In this document: positions 8,999-17,343 of the stretch, piece after piece
Layout of the letters: every line of letters starts with the position of its first letter
Position numbering within the stretch: the first letter of the stretch is position 1
From: Thiopseudomonas acetoxidans
Lineage (GTDB): Bacteria; Pseudomonadota; Gammaproteobacteria; Pseudomonadales; Pseudomonadaceae
Direction of reading: 5' to 3'
Length of the DNA: 64,000 bases
NCBI RefSeq assembly: GCF_030362935.1
Contig: NZ_JAUCDY010000002.1
Coordinates: 124,001 to 188,000, forward strand
Position numbers and translations under genes: made by a program
The notes under the pieces: model-generated
The model's input: only the letters and a program-made list of their open reading frames with translations
Databases searched by the model: none
Told to the model about the DNA's origin: nothing

Positions 8999-9676
8999 AT
9001 GAAACTCATATTCAACCAATGCGCTGTCTTTCGAATTAAAACTTTCTTTGTTAGCTGCATCATTGCCTCTAGCTTAGCCGCAGCAGAAACCGATGTTCCC
9101 GCGCCATCGAGCTTTCATGCGGTAGCAGCCACAGCCGCACACATACAACTACTGAAACAAGGCGGACTGGTAATTTATATGCGCCATGGACGCACCGACC
9201 CGCGTTTTCCTGACATGATTCCGGTTAACCTAGATGACTGTGACAGCCAGCGTCCCCTATCGGATGCAGGTCGCCAGTTATTGGATCAGATAGGAATAAG
9301 CTTTGCCAAATTACAGATTCCTTACCGTACCGTAATCAGTAGTCCCTTCTGTCGCGCAAAAGAAAGTGCCAAACGTGTGTTTGGCGAGCACATTAAGGTA
9401 GATATAGCTTTGCGCTATACCGCCGCCATGCCAGATGCGGAAAAGCAACCCGCCGTAAAGCGCACGCGCGAATGGATATCCAAGCCCGTAGAGGAGCAGG
9501 GTTATAATCGTATCGTGGTTGCCCATGGTCCTAATATTGCGGAAATCATGGACTACCTGCCCCCAGAGAGTACTATGATTATTTTCCGTCCCTTAGGCGC
9601 ACAAGGCTTTGCCTACATCGCCAGCATTGAACCCAACCATTGGCCCGCGCTACTACAAGAACTCGAGCTCGAATGA
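8999..9676 (+). CDS. Secreted histidine phosphatase family protein
   Basis: Starting at 8999 gives 225 residues with a signal peptide (KTFFVSCIIASSLAAAE). An in-frame ATG at 8930 would only add an unlikely leader. The phosphoglycerate-mutase-like core has YMRHGRTD with nucleophile H63, then ISSPFCRAKESAKRVFG and VVAHGPN with the second histidine H176. The predicted location is the periplasm. The stop codon overlaps the ATG of the following GGDEF-EAL gene (ATGA at 9673-9676), so the two are translationally coupled. The substrate is unknown. Confidence 0.85.
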   Translation: MKLIFNQCAVFRIKTFFVSCIIASSLAAAETDVPAPSSFHAVAATAAHIQLLKQGGLVIYMRHGRTDPRFPDMIPVNLDDCDSQRPLSDAGRQLLDQIGISFAKLQIPYRTVISSPFCRAKESAKRVFGEHIKVDIALRYTAAMPDAEKQPAVKRTREWISKPVEEQGYNRIVVAHGPNIAEIMDYLPPESTMIIFRPLGAQGFAYIASIEPNHWPALLQELELE

Positions 9677-11808
9677 AAGCCATTAGTAGTCTTAAACTAT
9701 TACTTTTACTGCCGCTAACTCTCATACTGATAGTCGCGGTAGCAGTGCTCTATACCAGTCTTTCTAGACTTGAACGCCAGCATGACCGAGCTGATTTAGA
9801 ACAGCACCATGATTTAGGCGTGATTGCTGATGCGGCTGAGTTTTCCCGTCGTCTTGGCATCATACAAAAACGCATGAACGTAGCGATGGACGGCGCGATT
9901 AGCGCAGAGCTTAACGAGCTGCAGCTCTATCGCATTCACAGCACCATCGTCAACGAACTCGATAGCCTGTCCCATGTGGTCAAACAGCTCTCAACCTCTG
10001 AGTTGGTTTTAGATGCCAATCATGGCAGCGCCCAAGGTTTGCAAAATGCATTTGCCGAATATCAACGCTTTGTCATTATGTCCACTGACGTTTTGGCCGT
10101 TGACCCACAAATCGCCAACAGCTTCTTGCAACAAGCACAGCGTCATTACTTGGATTTTTCAATTTTCACCAGCCGCATTGAGTTCTTACTGGCCGAACGT
10201 GCGCAGCTACGTAACAAAGAACAAGCAGAAACCTTTAGCCTACTCGCTACACGCTTGTTCATTTTAAGCCTGGGTGCACTGCTCTTATTGTTTGGCTTTA
10301 CTCAGTATTTATCACGCCGTGCTAGCCGTGATTTATTGGATATTGCTAAAGGTTTAACTACCCTAGCACGCAGTAAAGAAAGCAACATCCCGCTGCCCCG
10401 TATTGAAGCTTTGCAACGCACCGCACGCGGAGATATCCAGCAAATTGCCGCCAAATTACTGGACTTTCGTCATGCACTGGAGCGTCAGCACGCCGCTGAA
10501 GAGCAAGCTTTTCAGTTAGCTTTTTATGACCCGCTAACCAATCTACCCAATCGCCGATTACTCAATGAGCGCCTGCAACAAGCCCTAAATAGCTGTAAAC
10601 GCTATCAACAAAACGCCGCGTTATTGGTTTTAGATATTGATGACTTTAAAAACATCAACGAAATCCAAGGTTATGACGTGGGCGACCAAGTACTGCTAAC
10701 GGCCGGCGAGCGTTTAAGTGAGCTGATTACAGATGCAGATACTGTGGCGCGTATTGGCAGCAATGCGTTTGCTATTTTATTGCCGGGTATCAGTAGCAAC
10801 CCCGATCAAGCTGCCAGAAAAATCACCCTGCTATATGAAATAATTAAAGACAATCTGGCCAAGTTGCTACTTATTAATGAGCAAGTCTATTTTCTAACTG
10901 CTAGTGTGGGTGTAACGTTTTTTGACAAAAGCTTGCAAGACTTAGCCGCCCCACTACAAGAAGCCGAAGCGGCAATGTATCGCGCTAAAGCATCAGGGCG
11001 TGGCCAGCTGCGCTATTACAATGCGCAAGTACAGGCACAGCAACAGGAACGCCTCCAGCTGGAAACTGATTTACGCCAAGCGCTAGCCAATCAACAATTG
11101 CAACTGTATTACCAGCTGCAAGTTGATGCACAAGCGCAACCTGTGGGTGTAGAAGCCTTGTTACGCTGGCATCATCCCGCTCGCGGCATGGTTTCTCCAG
11201 CGGAGTTTATTCCGTTAGCCGAAGCCTCCGACTTAATTTTACCTATAGGACAATGGGTGCTGGAAACCGCCTGCCATCAACTACATTCGTGGGAACAAAA
11301 TCCAGCACGTGCGCTGCTGAGTGTTGCGGTGAACGTCAGTGCCAAACAGTTTCGCCAAACTAACTTTGTCGAACAGGTACGCAGAGCTTTGACCACCACT
11401 AGTGCCAATCCCAAACGGCTTAAGCTTGAGTTAACAGAAAGCATGGTACTAGAGGATGTGGAAAGCACCATTTTAAAAATGGAAGACCTGCGTAAGCTTG
11501 GTATACGCTTCTCGATTGATGATTTCGGCACGGGTTATTCATCGCTGAAATACCTTAAACGCCTGCCATTAGACCAGCTAAAAATCGAACAATCCTTTGC
11601 GCGGGATATCACCACCGATAAAAACGATGCCGCCATAGTACAAACCATTATCGCCATGGGTCAGGCGCTGGAATTAGAAGTCATTGCCGAAGGTGTTGAA
11701 ACCCAAGAGCAACAAGAATTTTTACTCAAACACGGCTGCTATTTTTATCAGGGTTATCTGTATAGCCGCCCTATTCCAATCGATGACTTAGAAGCGTTAC
11801 TTGGCTAA
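9673..11808 (+). CDS. Membrane GGDEF-EAL protein, probable c-di-GMP phosphodiesterase
   Basis: 711 residues from the ATG at 9673. There is one membrane helix near 8-26, a helical periplasmic sensor of about 155 residues, a second helix near 190-212, then GGDEF (about 290-450) and EAL (about 465-705). The GGDEF signature is degenerate (GSNAF at 362-366), so cyclase activity is unlikely. The EAL domain looks active: E494-A-L, NVSAKQF, ELTES, D616-D617-FGTG, K in LDQLKIE, and EVIAEGVET. It is coupled by a four-base overlap to a secreted phosphatase, which suggests the pair act on or respond to the same periplasmic condition. Confidence 0.93.
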   Translation: MKAISSLKLLLLLPLTLILIVAVAVLYTSLSRLERQHDRADLEQHHDLGVIADAAEFSRRLGIIQKRMNVAMDGAISAELNELQLYRIHSTIVNELDSLSHVVKQLSTSELVLDANHGSAQGLQNAFAEYQRFVIMSTDVLAVDPQIANSFLQQAQRHYLDFSIFTSRIEFLLAERAQLRNKEQAETFSLLATRLFILSLGALLLLFGFTQYLSRRASRDLLDIAKGLTTLARSKESNIPLPRIEALQRTARGDIQQIAAKLLDFRHALERQHAAEEQAFQLAFYDPLTNLPNRRLLNERLQQALNSCKRYQQNAALLVLDIDDFKNINEIQGYDVGDQVLLTAGERLSELITDADTVARIGSNAFAILLPGISSNPDQAARKITLLYEIIKDNLAKLLLINEQVYFLTASVGVTFFDKSLQDLAAPLQEAEAAMYRAKASGRGQLRYYNAQVQAQQQERLQLETDLRQALANQQLQLYYQLQVDAQAQPVGVEALLRWHHPARGMVSPAEFIPLAEASDLILPIGQWVLETACHQLHSWEQNPARALLSVAVNVSAKQFRQTNFVEQVRRALTTTSANPKRLKLELTESMVLEDVESTILKMEDLRKLGIRFSIDDFGTGYSSLKYLKRLPLDQLKIEQSFARDITTDKNDAAIVQTIIAMGQALELEVIAEGVETQEQQEFLLKHGCYFYQGYLYSRPIPIDDLEALLG

Positions 11809-11945
11809 TCCAGCGCAAACAGCCGCTCCACACATTAACATTCAATCAAGCGCCACTGCACTTCCCCCTTTTTTTGATTACAATACAGCGCAACATGCTG
11901 GCGGGAAGCTTTCCCGCTGTTCTCTTCTTAACTGTCAGGTTATTT

Positions 11946-13610
11946 ATGTCCCAGTACGTGTTTACCATGCATCGCCTTGGCAAAGTAGTTCCACCAAAGC
12001 GTGAAATTTTAAAAGATATTTCCCTGTCGTTTTTTCCGGGCGCAAAGATTGGCGTACTGGGTCTTAATGGCGCGGGGAAATCCACCTTGTTGCGTATTAT
12101 GGCCGGTGTGGATACAGAGTTTAACGGTGAAGCCCGCCCCATGCCGGGGATTAAAATCGGTTATTTGCCGCAAGAGCCACAGCTCGATCCACAAAAAACA
12201 GTCCGCGATATCGTTGAAGAAGCTGTGCAAGAAATCACCGATGCGCAGCAACGTCTTGATGAAGTCTATGCCTCCTACGCTGAGCCTGACGCTGACTTTG
12301 ATGCGCTGGCGACCGAACAAGCCAAACTAGAAGCTATTTTGCAATCCGCTGACGGTCACAACCTTGAGCGCCAGCTGGAAGTCGCCGCCGATGCGCTACG
12401 CCTGCCCGCCTGGGATGCCAAAATCGAGCATCTTTCCGGTGGTGAGAAGCGCCGTGTTGCCCTGTGCCGTCTCTTGTTATCAGCGCCAGATATGCTGTTA
12501 TTGGATGAGCCGACCAACCACTTGGATGCGGACTCGGTGGCTTGGCTTGAGCGTTTTCTGCATGATTTCCCCGGCACTGTCGTAGCTATTACGCACGACC
12601 GTTACTTCCTTGATAACGTGGCGGGCTGGATTTTAGAGCTCGACCGTGGCCAAGGTATTCCGTTTGAGGGCAACTACTCGCAGTGGCTTGAAGCAAAAGC
12701 AGCACGTTTAGCACAAGAGTCTAAGCACGAGGCTTCACACAACAAAGCAATGAAAGCAGAACTTGAGTGGGTACGCCAAGGAGCTAAAGGTCGGCAGACC
12801 AAATCCAAAGCCCGTATGGCGCGTTTTGAAGAGCTGCAATCGCAAGAATTCCAAAAGCGCAGTGAAACAAACGAGATCTATATCCCAGCAGGCCCACGCT
12901 TAGGCGACAAGGTGCTGGAGGTGAATGGCGTTCGCAAAAGCTATGGCGACCGCATTCTTATCGACGACCTTACCTTCAGTGTGCCTAAAGGCGCTATTGT
13001 TGGCGTGATCGGTGGTAACGGAGCGGGTAAGTCCACCCTCTTCCGTATGATTACCGGCCAAGAGCAGCCAGACTCTGGAGAAATTGTTCTCGGCGACACA
13101 GTTCAGGTTGCCAGCGTTGATCAACACCGCGATAACTTAGATGGCAATAAAACGGTGTGGGAGCAGGTCTCTGACGGTTCGGACGTGATTCGTGTTGGCA
13201 CCCATGAGTTCTCATCGCGTGGTTATGTTGGACGCTTTAACTTTAAAGGCGCGGACCAACAAAAGTTCGTCAAAGATCTGTCCGGTGGTGAGCGGGGTCG
13301 TTTGCACTTAGCGCTAACCCTCAAACAGGGCGGCAACTTTTTACTGCTCGATGAGCCATCGAACGACCTAGACGTAGAAACCCTACGTGCTTTGGAAGAA
13401 GCCTTGCTCGATTTCCCCGGCTCAGCCATGGTTATTTCCCATGATCGCTGGTTCCTTGACCGTATTGCTACGCATATTCTGTCCTATGAGGACGATGGCG
13501 CGGTACAATTTTTCACCGGTAACTACACTGAGTTTGAAGAGGATCGTAAGCAGCGTTTAGGCGAGGCAGCAGCGCAACCTAAGCGTGTTCGCTATAAGCG
13601 TCTAGCTTAA
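11946..13610 (+). CDS. ettA: EttA, energy-dependent translational throttle ABC-F protein
   Basis: 554 residues from the ATG at 11946 (MSQYVFTMHRLGKVVPPKREIL). The frame reaches back to 11874, but the added residues do not fit the family. It is an ABC-F protein with two ATPase cassettes: Walker A GLNGAGKST (about 40) and GGNGAGKST, signatures LSGGEKRRVALCR and LSGGERGRLHLAL, and Walker B LLLDEPTNHLD and LLLDEPSNDLD. There is no membrane domain. EttA binds the ribosomal E site and gates entry into elongation according to ATP/ADP ratio. An intrinsic terminator follows at 13638. Confidence 0.97.
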   Translation: MSQYVFTMHRLGKVVPPKREILKDISLSFFPGAKIGVLGLNGAGKSTLLRIMAGVDTEFNGEARPMPGIKIGYLPQEPQLDPQKTVRDIVEEAVQEITDAQQRLDEVYASYAEPDADFDALATEQAKLEAILQSADGHNLERQLEVAADALRLPAWDAKIEHLSGGEKRRVALCRLLLSAPDMLLLDEPTNHLDADSVAWLERFLHDFPGTVVAITHDRYFLDNVAGWILELDRGQGIPFEGNYSQWLEAKAARLAQESKHEASHNKAMKAELEWVRQGAKGRQTKSKARMARFEELQSQEFQKRSETNEIYIPAGPRLGDKVLEVNGVRKSYGDRILIDDLTFSVPKGAIVGVIGGNGAGKSTLFRMITGQEQPDSGEIVLGDTVQVASVDQHRDNLDGNKTVWEQVSDGSDVIRVGTHEFSSRGYVGRFNFKGADQQKFVKDLSGGERGRLHLALTLKQGGNFLLLDEPSNDLDVETLRALEEALLDFPGSAMVISHDRWFLDRIATHILSYEDDGAVQFFTGNYTEFEEDRKQRLGEAAAQPKRVRYKRLA

Positions 13611-13637
13611 CGCCTAAACTGCAAACTAACCCGCAAA

Positions 13638-13667
13638 AGACTCGACACCTATGTCGAGTCTTTTTTT
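13638..13667 (+). terminator. Intrinsic terminator of ettA
   Basis: The 10-bp perfect stem AGACTCGACA (13638-13647) and TGTCGAGTCT (13652-13661) closes a four-base loop and runs into a T tract. It lies 27 bases after the ettA stop. Confidence 0.92.
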
Positions 13668-13779
13668 ATTAGCACGGAGCAAAACCCTTTAGCCGTTATA
13701 CCTAGCTGCTTTACGCACAAAGTGCATGCCATTGTTTAAACATGCTAGACTTTTAATGACTTCTTTTTCGAGTACTGTC

Positions 13780-15030
13780 ATGCTGACCCATCGTTTTTTA
13801 TTATCCCTGTTTCTCGGTGTATGCGTCCAGCTGTTACCCAGCTATGCCGGTGCGACGACTCCTGCTGAAACAAACACACGTGCTGCAAAAACCAGTTTTA
13901 GTGACTGGCAGCTATACTTTAAGAAAAAAGCCCTCAAACAAGGCATCTCGTTACCTGTCCTTGAGCGTGCTTTCAGCCAGATGACGCCCGATCTGCCCAT
14001 TATAAAATCAGATGAAAACCAACCTGAGCATGTACGCCCTGTTTGGCAATACTTAGAGTCTGCTATTTCTTCTTGGCGCGTTGCTCGCGGTAAAGCGCTG
14101 CTGGCCGAACACAGACGCACTTTAGATGCTATTGAAAAAGAATATTCAGTTGATCGTCATGTTTTAGTGGCTATCTGGGGTTTGGAAAGTAACTTCGGTC
14201 AACAAATGGGTGATAAAAACATTGTTCGCTCTCTGGCTACTTTAGCCTTTCAAGGTCGACGCGCCGAGTTTTGGGAGCAGCAACTCATTGCTGCCCTGCG
14301 GATTATCCAAAGTGGCGATATAGCACCGGAAAACATGCGTGGCTCATGGGCGGGCGCGATGGGGCAAACGCAGTTTATGCCCACCACCTTCTTAGAGTAT
14401 GCAGTTGATTTTGATGGCGACGGCCGCCGCGATATTTGGCAGTCCCCCGCAGATGCTTTGGCTTCAGCGGCTAATTACCTGAAACGCTCCGGCTGGCAAA
14501 CAGAGCAAACGTGGGGGTATGAAGTTAAGCTGCCCACACTGTTTGAATATGACAGCGCCGACGGCTACCAACAAAAAACCGTACAAGACTGGCTTAATCT
14601 TGGTGTGAGTCTGCGTAAGGAAAAGGTGCTTTCTCAGGAAGAACTCACCATGCGTGCCAGTATTTTCCTGCCCGCCGGCTACCGCGGTCCCGCCTTTATT
14701 CAACTGGATAACTTTCGCAGCATCCTTAAATACAACCACGCTACCTCCTATGCGTTGGCAGTTGGCTTGTTAGCCAATAGTTTGCAAGGCGAGCTTTTTT
14801 CACTGCACCGCTGGCCACAGGATGAAGTGCCTTTGACGCGTACTGAGCGGATTGAATTACAAAACCTGCTTAACCAGTTGGGCTTAGAGCTAGGCAAAGC
14901 CGACGGAATCATAGGTGCTAACTCCAGAAAGGCCATTCGTGAGTTTCAACTCAATCACGACCTGCCCGCTGATGGCTACCCCTCTACGCGCTTATTAGAA
15001 AAAGTGCGGGAAGTAAGTAACGCACAATAG
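13780..15030 (+). CDS. Lytic murein transglycosylase, MltB/SltB family with C-terminal peptidoglycan-binding domain
   Basis: From 13780 the product is 416 residues beginning with a signal peptide (MLTHRFLLSLFLGVCVQLL). Earlier in-frame ATGs at 13756 and 13726 are possible but put charged residues before it. The catalytic domain has IWGLESNFGQQMG with the general acid E136 and GSWAGAMGQTQFMPTTFLEYAVDFDGDGRRDIW. A peptidoglycan-binding type 1 repeat ends the protein (LGLELGKADGIIGANSRKAIREFQ). It cleaves glycan strands in the periplasm. Pseudomonas SltB2/SltB3 have the same architecture. No lipobox is seen, so it is probably soluble. Confidence 0.92.
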   Translation: MLTHRFLLSLFLGVCVQLLPSYAGATTPAETNTRAAKTSFSDWQLYFKKKALKQGISLPVLERAFSQMTPDLPIIKSDENQPEHVRPVWQYLESAISSWRVARGKALLAEHRRTLDAIEKEYSVDRHVLVAIWGLESNFGQQMGDKNIVRSLATLAFQGRRAEFWEQQLIAALRIIQSGDIAPENMRGSWAGAMGQTQFMPTTFLEYAVDFDGDGRRDIWQSPADALASAANYLKRSGWQTEQTWGYEVKLPTLFEYDSADGYQQKTVQDWLNLGVSLRKEKVLSQEELTMRASIFLPAGYRGPAFIQLDNFRSILKYNHATSYALAVGLLANSLQGELFSLHRWPQDEVPLTRTERIELQNLLNQLGLELGKADGIIGANSRKAIREFQLNHDLPADGYPSTRLLEKVREVSNAQ

Positions 15031-15355
15031 GTTTCATGCTACCTAGCTGTTTGGGCTTATCCTGTCTTTTACTTAGGTGGGTATCGAGCATGAAGCCATG
15101 CCAGCTGACAAAAACTCCAATTCCAATCAGATACAGGGCTTCAGCCGTTCAAACTGTACAGGCTTTTTATCCCAGCTTCTTAAACAACGGCAGTGCTGAT
15201 CGCATGGCCTGCCTTTCCCCACCTCTTGGCAACTCTTTAGCTATCCTGAAAAATTATAAAACGGCCGTATTGGGATACTAAAAACATTGCACGTGTTCTA
15301 TCAGTTATGCATACTGATGACCAGTGTTCACGTTTTTTGATAAAAGAGGTGCATC
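15031..15355. other. 325-base gap with a short TraG-like fragment
   Basis: No convincing gene is present; the small plus-strand frame at 15036-15281 has no family character. Two things are visible. TTCATGCT (15033-15040) and AGCATGAA (15087-15094) form an inverted repeat just after the transglycosylase stop. Also, 15182-15212 matches 17260-17290 in the truncated traG at 28 of 31 positions. Read on the minus strand it gives QAMRSALPLFKKLG then stop, against QAMRSALPMFQ in traG. This marks the left edge of the mobile-element remnant. Confidence 0.6.
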
Positions 15356-15799
15356 ATGCAAAGCATGACAGTAGAGCAACTACGTGCCACGGTCGGAGCC
15401 GGAGGCGTGACAGGTGTAACTCTGAAAGGACAGGGTGGAGGCTTCTTTGTTGAAATCGCTACGCGCAGCGGTCAAGACGCCATGCTAGTGAAAGCGCGGA
15501 CTACCGAACCGCGTCGCTTTGGCAATCCCACTTCGGCACTGATTGTGTTGCGCGGCGTCGGTATTGACGTTATCCAGATTGACGCCACCGACTGGAACCC
15601 CGATCAGAAGGACATGAGCCGAAGTAGGCAGAACCGTGCGGACGCCATGCGCGAAGCGCACGAAGCCGCAGCTTATAATCAGTGGTTGGCAGTCGAGATC
15701 CAGGAAGCTATTGATGATTCTCGGCCAAGCATCCCGCATGACGAGGTCATGGCCCGGATGGATGCCCGTATTGCCCGCCACATGGCGGCAGACGAGTAA
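15356..15799 (+). CDS. Antitoxin of a ParE-type toxin-antitoxin module (ParC-like N-terminus, PaaA2-like C-terminus)
   Basis: A 147-residue protein with two visible parts. Residues 1-80 form a beta-rich domain (VGAGGVTGVTLKGQGGGFF, SALIVLRGVGIDVIQID) resembling ParC-family partition-associated proteins of plasmids. Residues 100-147 form a helical tail (YNQWLAVEIQEAIDDSRPS, IPHDEVMARMDARIARH) resembling PaaA2-type antitoxins that bind ParE. A strong ribosome site (AGAGGTG) precedes the ATG. The toxin starts 3 bases after the stop. The first part may bind DNA for autoregulation and the second may neutralise the toxin; that division is inference. Confidence 0.75.
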   Translation: MQSMTVEQLRATVGAGGVTGVTLKGQGGGFFVEIATRSGQDAMLVKARTTEPRRFGNPTSALIVLRGVGIDVIQIDATDWNPDQKDMSRSRQNRADAMREAHEAAAYNQWLAVEIQEAIDDSRPSIPHDEVMARMDARIARHMAADE

Positions 15800-15802
15800 C
15801 TT

Positions 15803-16111
15803 ATGGCGAAATCAGAAAAACCTTACAGCGTTATCTGGCGACCCATTGCTGAAGCCGATTTAGACAACATCATTGACTATATCGCCCAGGACAGTCCAGC
15901 CAATGCCAAGAAGTTTGGTAAGGAGCTGCGCGATAAGACAAGGCAGCTTGCAGAGTTCCCCGGCACGGGCCGCTCGGGCCGCCCCGGCTTACCCAGCTGG
16001 TTGCGGGAATTGGTGGCACACAAGAACTACATCATTTTTTACCGGGTGCTCGATGAATCCCGTACCGTTGAAGTTTTGCGAGTGAAACACGCCGCGCAAC
16101 AGATGCCGTGA
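15803..16111 (+). CDS. RelE/ParE-family toxin
   Basis: A 102-residue ParE-superfamily toxin: WRPIAEADLDNIIDYIAQDSPANAKKFGKEL, then LAEFPGTGRSGRPGLPSWLRELV, and a C-terminal strand pair YIIFYRVLDESRTVEVLRVKHAAQ. The pattern is closer to ParE (usually gyrase poisons) than to the RelE mRNA nucleases, but the target cannot be read from sequence. It lies directly after its presumed antitoxin, so the two are one transcript. Base use looks richer in G and C than the flanking chromosomal genes, in line with transfer. Confidence 0.85.
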   Translation: MAKSEKPYSVIWRPIAEADLDNIIDYIAQDSPANAKKFGKELRDKTRQLAEFPGTGRSGRPGLPSWLRELVAHKNYIIFYRVLDESRTVEVLRVKHAAQQMP

Positions 16112-16267
16112 TTGCCATTAGATAGCTAAGGACTCAGGCCTCTGTACGACCCAGCAAGACGGTTTGCAAAATTGAGATGAAAGCGGTTGACCCTAGCGAG
16201 GGTGTACATTAAGTTTGTGGCATATAAGGTTTTTTATGCATATTTTTTGAAGGTTGGAGACACTACA

Positions 16268-16669
16268 ATGGAACGTATATTTGAAGCTCAAAATGCGGGG
16301 TACGGGCAGATGGTGCTTGGTGTCGCTCGAACCACCAAGGCGAAGGTGAGTGGATTGTTCACCGCCCTTAGACTGCCAAAGATTGTCGTCAGCATCCTGA
16401 CCTGGGCACTGCTGCTTAGCATTGGCTTGATGCTGGCTGGCCTGATAGCTTTTGCTGCATTTATTTATTTTATGCTTACGAGTTCAGGTCAAAAAAGCAA
16501 GGACGGTGAGCTGCATGAAGATGGGCTCGGAAATTGGGTCGGAGATTTATATGCTCACGAAGATCCGTCCAGTGTTCATTACGATCCTACACAAGACCCA
16601 TTTCTAGCAAATGGGCCTGGTTGGCACGTAAGTAAAACCTGGGAAGAACTACACGGACGTAGAAATTAA
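16268..16669 (+). CDS. DUF3742-like ICE-associated membrane protein
   Basis: A 133-residue product from the ATG at 16268, which follows TTGGAGA. The earlier in-frame ATG at 16187 adds an unlikely leader. The N-terminal third is polar, about residues 37-70 form a long hydrophobic stretch (one or two helices), and the acidic tail (LGNWVGDLYAHEDPS, VHYDPTQDPF) recalls the tyrosine/aspartate-rich end of DUF3742 proteins found beside traG in ICEs. I assign the family by this resemblance and the traG neighbour, not by a certain motif. It converges on traG, with a shared terminator between. Confidence 0.5.
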   Translation: MERIFEAQNAGYGQMVLGVARTTKAKVSGLFTALRLPKIVVSILTWALLLSIGLMLAGLIAFAAFIYFMLTSSGQKSKDGELHEDGLGNWVGDLYAHEDPSSVHYDPTQDPFLANGPGWHVSKTWEELHGRRN

Positions 16670-16671
16670 TA

Positions 16672-16697
16672 AAAAGCCTGCTAAAAAGCAGGCTTTT
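16672..16697. terminator. Bidirectional intrinsic terminator
   Basis: AAAAGCCTGCT (16672-16682) pairs perfectly with AGCAGGCTTTT (16687-16697) around AAAA. It has A-rich and T-rich flanks, so it can end both the DUF3742-like gene (plus) and the truncated traG (minus). Confidence 0.9.
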
Positions 16698-16722
16698 TTG
16701 GGATAGTTAGATTCTTCTATGC

Positions 16723-17343
16723 CTACCTGTTTTTGATAGCCTGAGCTGCTGCTCTAGCTGCTCGTACTTTCGGATGTCTGCTGGCAGCGCGAGCACCGGC
16801 TCGCACCGCTGCGCCCCCAGCTCTGTTGGCAGCATCAGCAGCACCGCCAACCTCCTTGCCGAAGCCTATACCAGATGCTGCACCTATACCGCCCATCATC
16901 CCAGCAGCGGTACCCAAAGTTAACGCGCTGTTTATCTGCATACCAGCCCAGGCCATAAATGCTAGAAAAAGCATTGGCATCGCAATCAACGTTCCCCACA
17001 GTACAAAGTCCGACATCCAGTATGCCGCGCCATGATCTGTCCAAGGCATCATCCGTGTTGCAACAGCACCCACGCCTTGGTTCATGTACAGCCCTGCCAG
17101 CAGTTTAGAATCCAACCAGCGCGACAGTTCCCAGAAAAACGTCAGGAAGTGAATGGTGAACATCCCGAATGACAGCTGAAACAATGCTCCAAACGAATAC
17201 CCACTCAGCACTAGGACAATAGGTATAGAAATCACCAGCACCATGTAGGCTATTGCCTGAAACATCGGTAATGCTGATCGCATGGCCTGCACTTGTGCTT
17301 CAGCCTTATCTCGTTCATTGCCAAGCGCGCGGCTCCGCCTCAC
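16723..17343 (-). pseudogene. traG: Truncated TraG (TraG_N-type conjugative transfer protein), C-terminal part only
   Basis: 206 residues can be read from a GTG at 17343, but the family is usually near 500 residues, so well over half is missing at the N-terminus. What remains has at least three membrane segments: AIAYMVLVISIPIVLVLSGY, LSFGMFTIHFLTFFWEL, and FVLWGTLIAMPMLFLAFMAW. The end is Ala/Arg-rich and basic. In frame just upstream there is a TGA, and the other frame there codes for unrelated sequence, so a deletion junction lies near 17300-17343. An N-terminal motif QAMRSALPMFQ is partly duplicated at 15182-15212. Probably not functional. Confidence 0.75.

Larger units (their letters stand above)
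15182..17343. mobile_element. Eroded integrative conjugative element (ICE) remnant
   Basis: Between two ordinary chromosomal genes lies a patch made of a ParE-type toxin-antitoxin pair, a DUF3742-like membrane gene and the C-terminal part of a TraG_N-type conjugation protein. DUF3742 and TraG_N genes neighbour each other in the ICEclc/PAGI-like ICE family. No integrase, relaxase, coupling protein or attachment repeat is present, so the element cannot move by itself. The toxin-antitoxin pair may explain why this piece persists. The ends are inferred from the duplicated traG-like 31-mer at the left and the broken traG frame at the right. Confidence 0.6.

Noticed and set aside
9640..9672. Earlier start for the GGDEF-EAL protein at 9640
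   Set aside because: It adds Arg/Thr-rich residues inside the phosphatase gene before the membrane helix; the ATGA-coupled start at 9673 is better.
15036..15281. Plus-strand frame of 81 residues after the transglycosylase gene
   Set aside because: No ribosome site or domain; it runs antisense to the TraG-like fragment and has no coding character.
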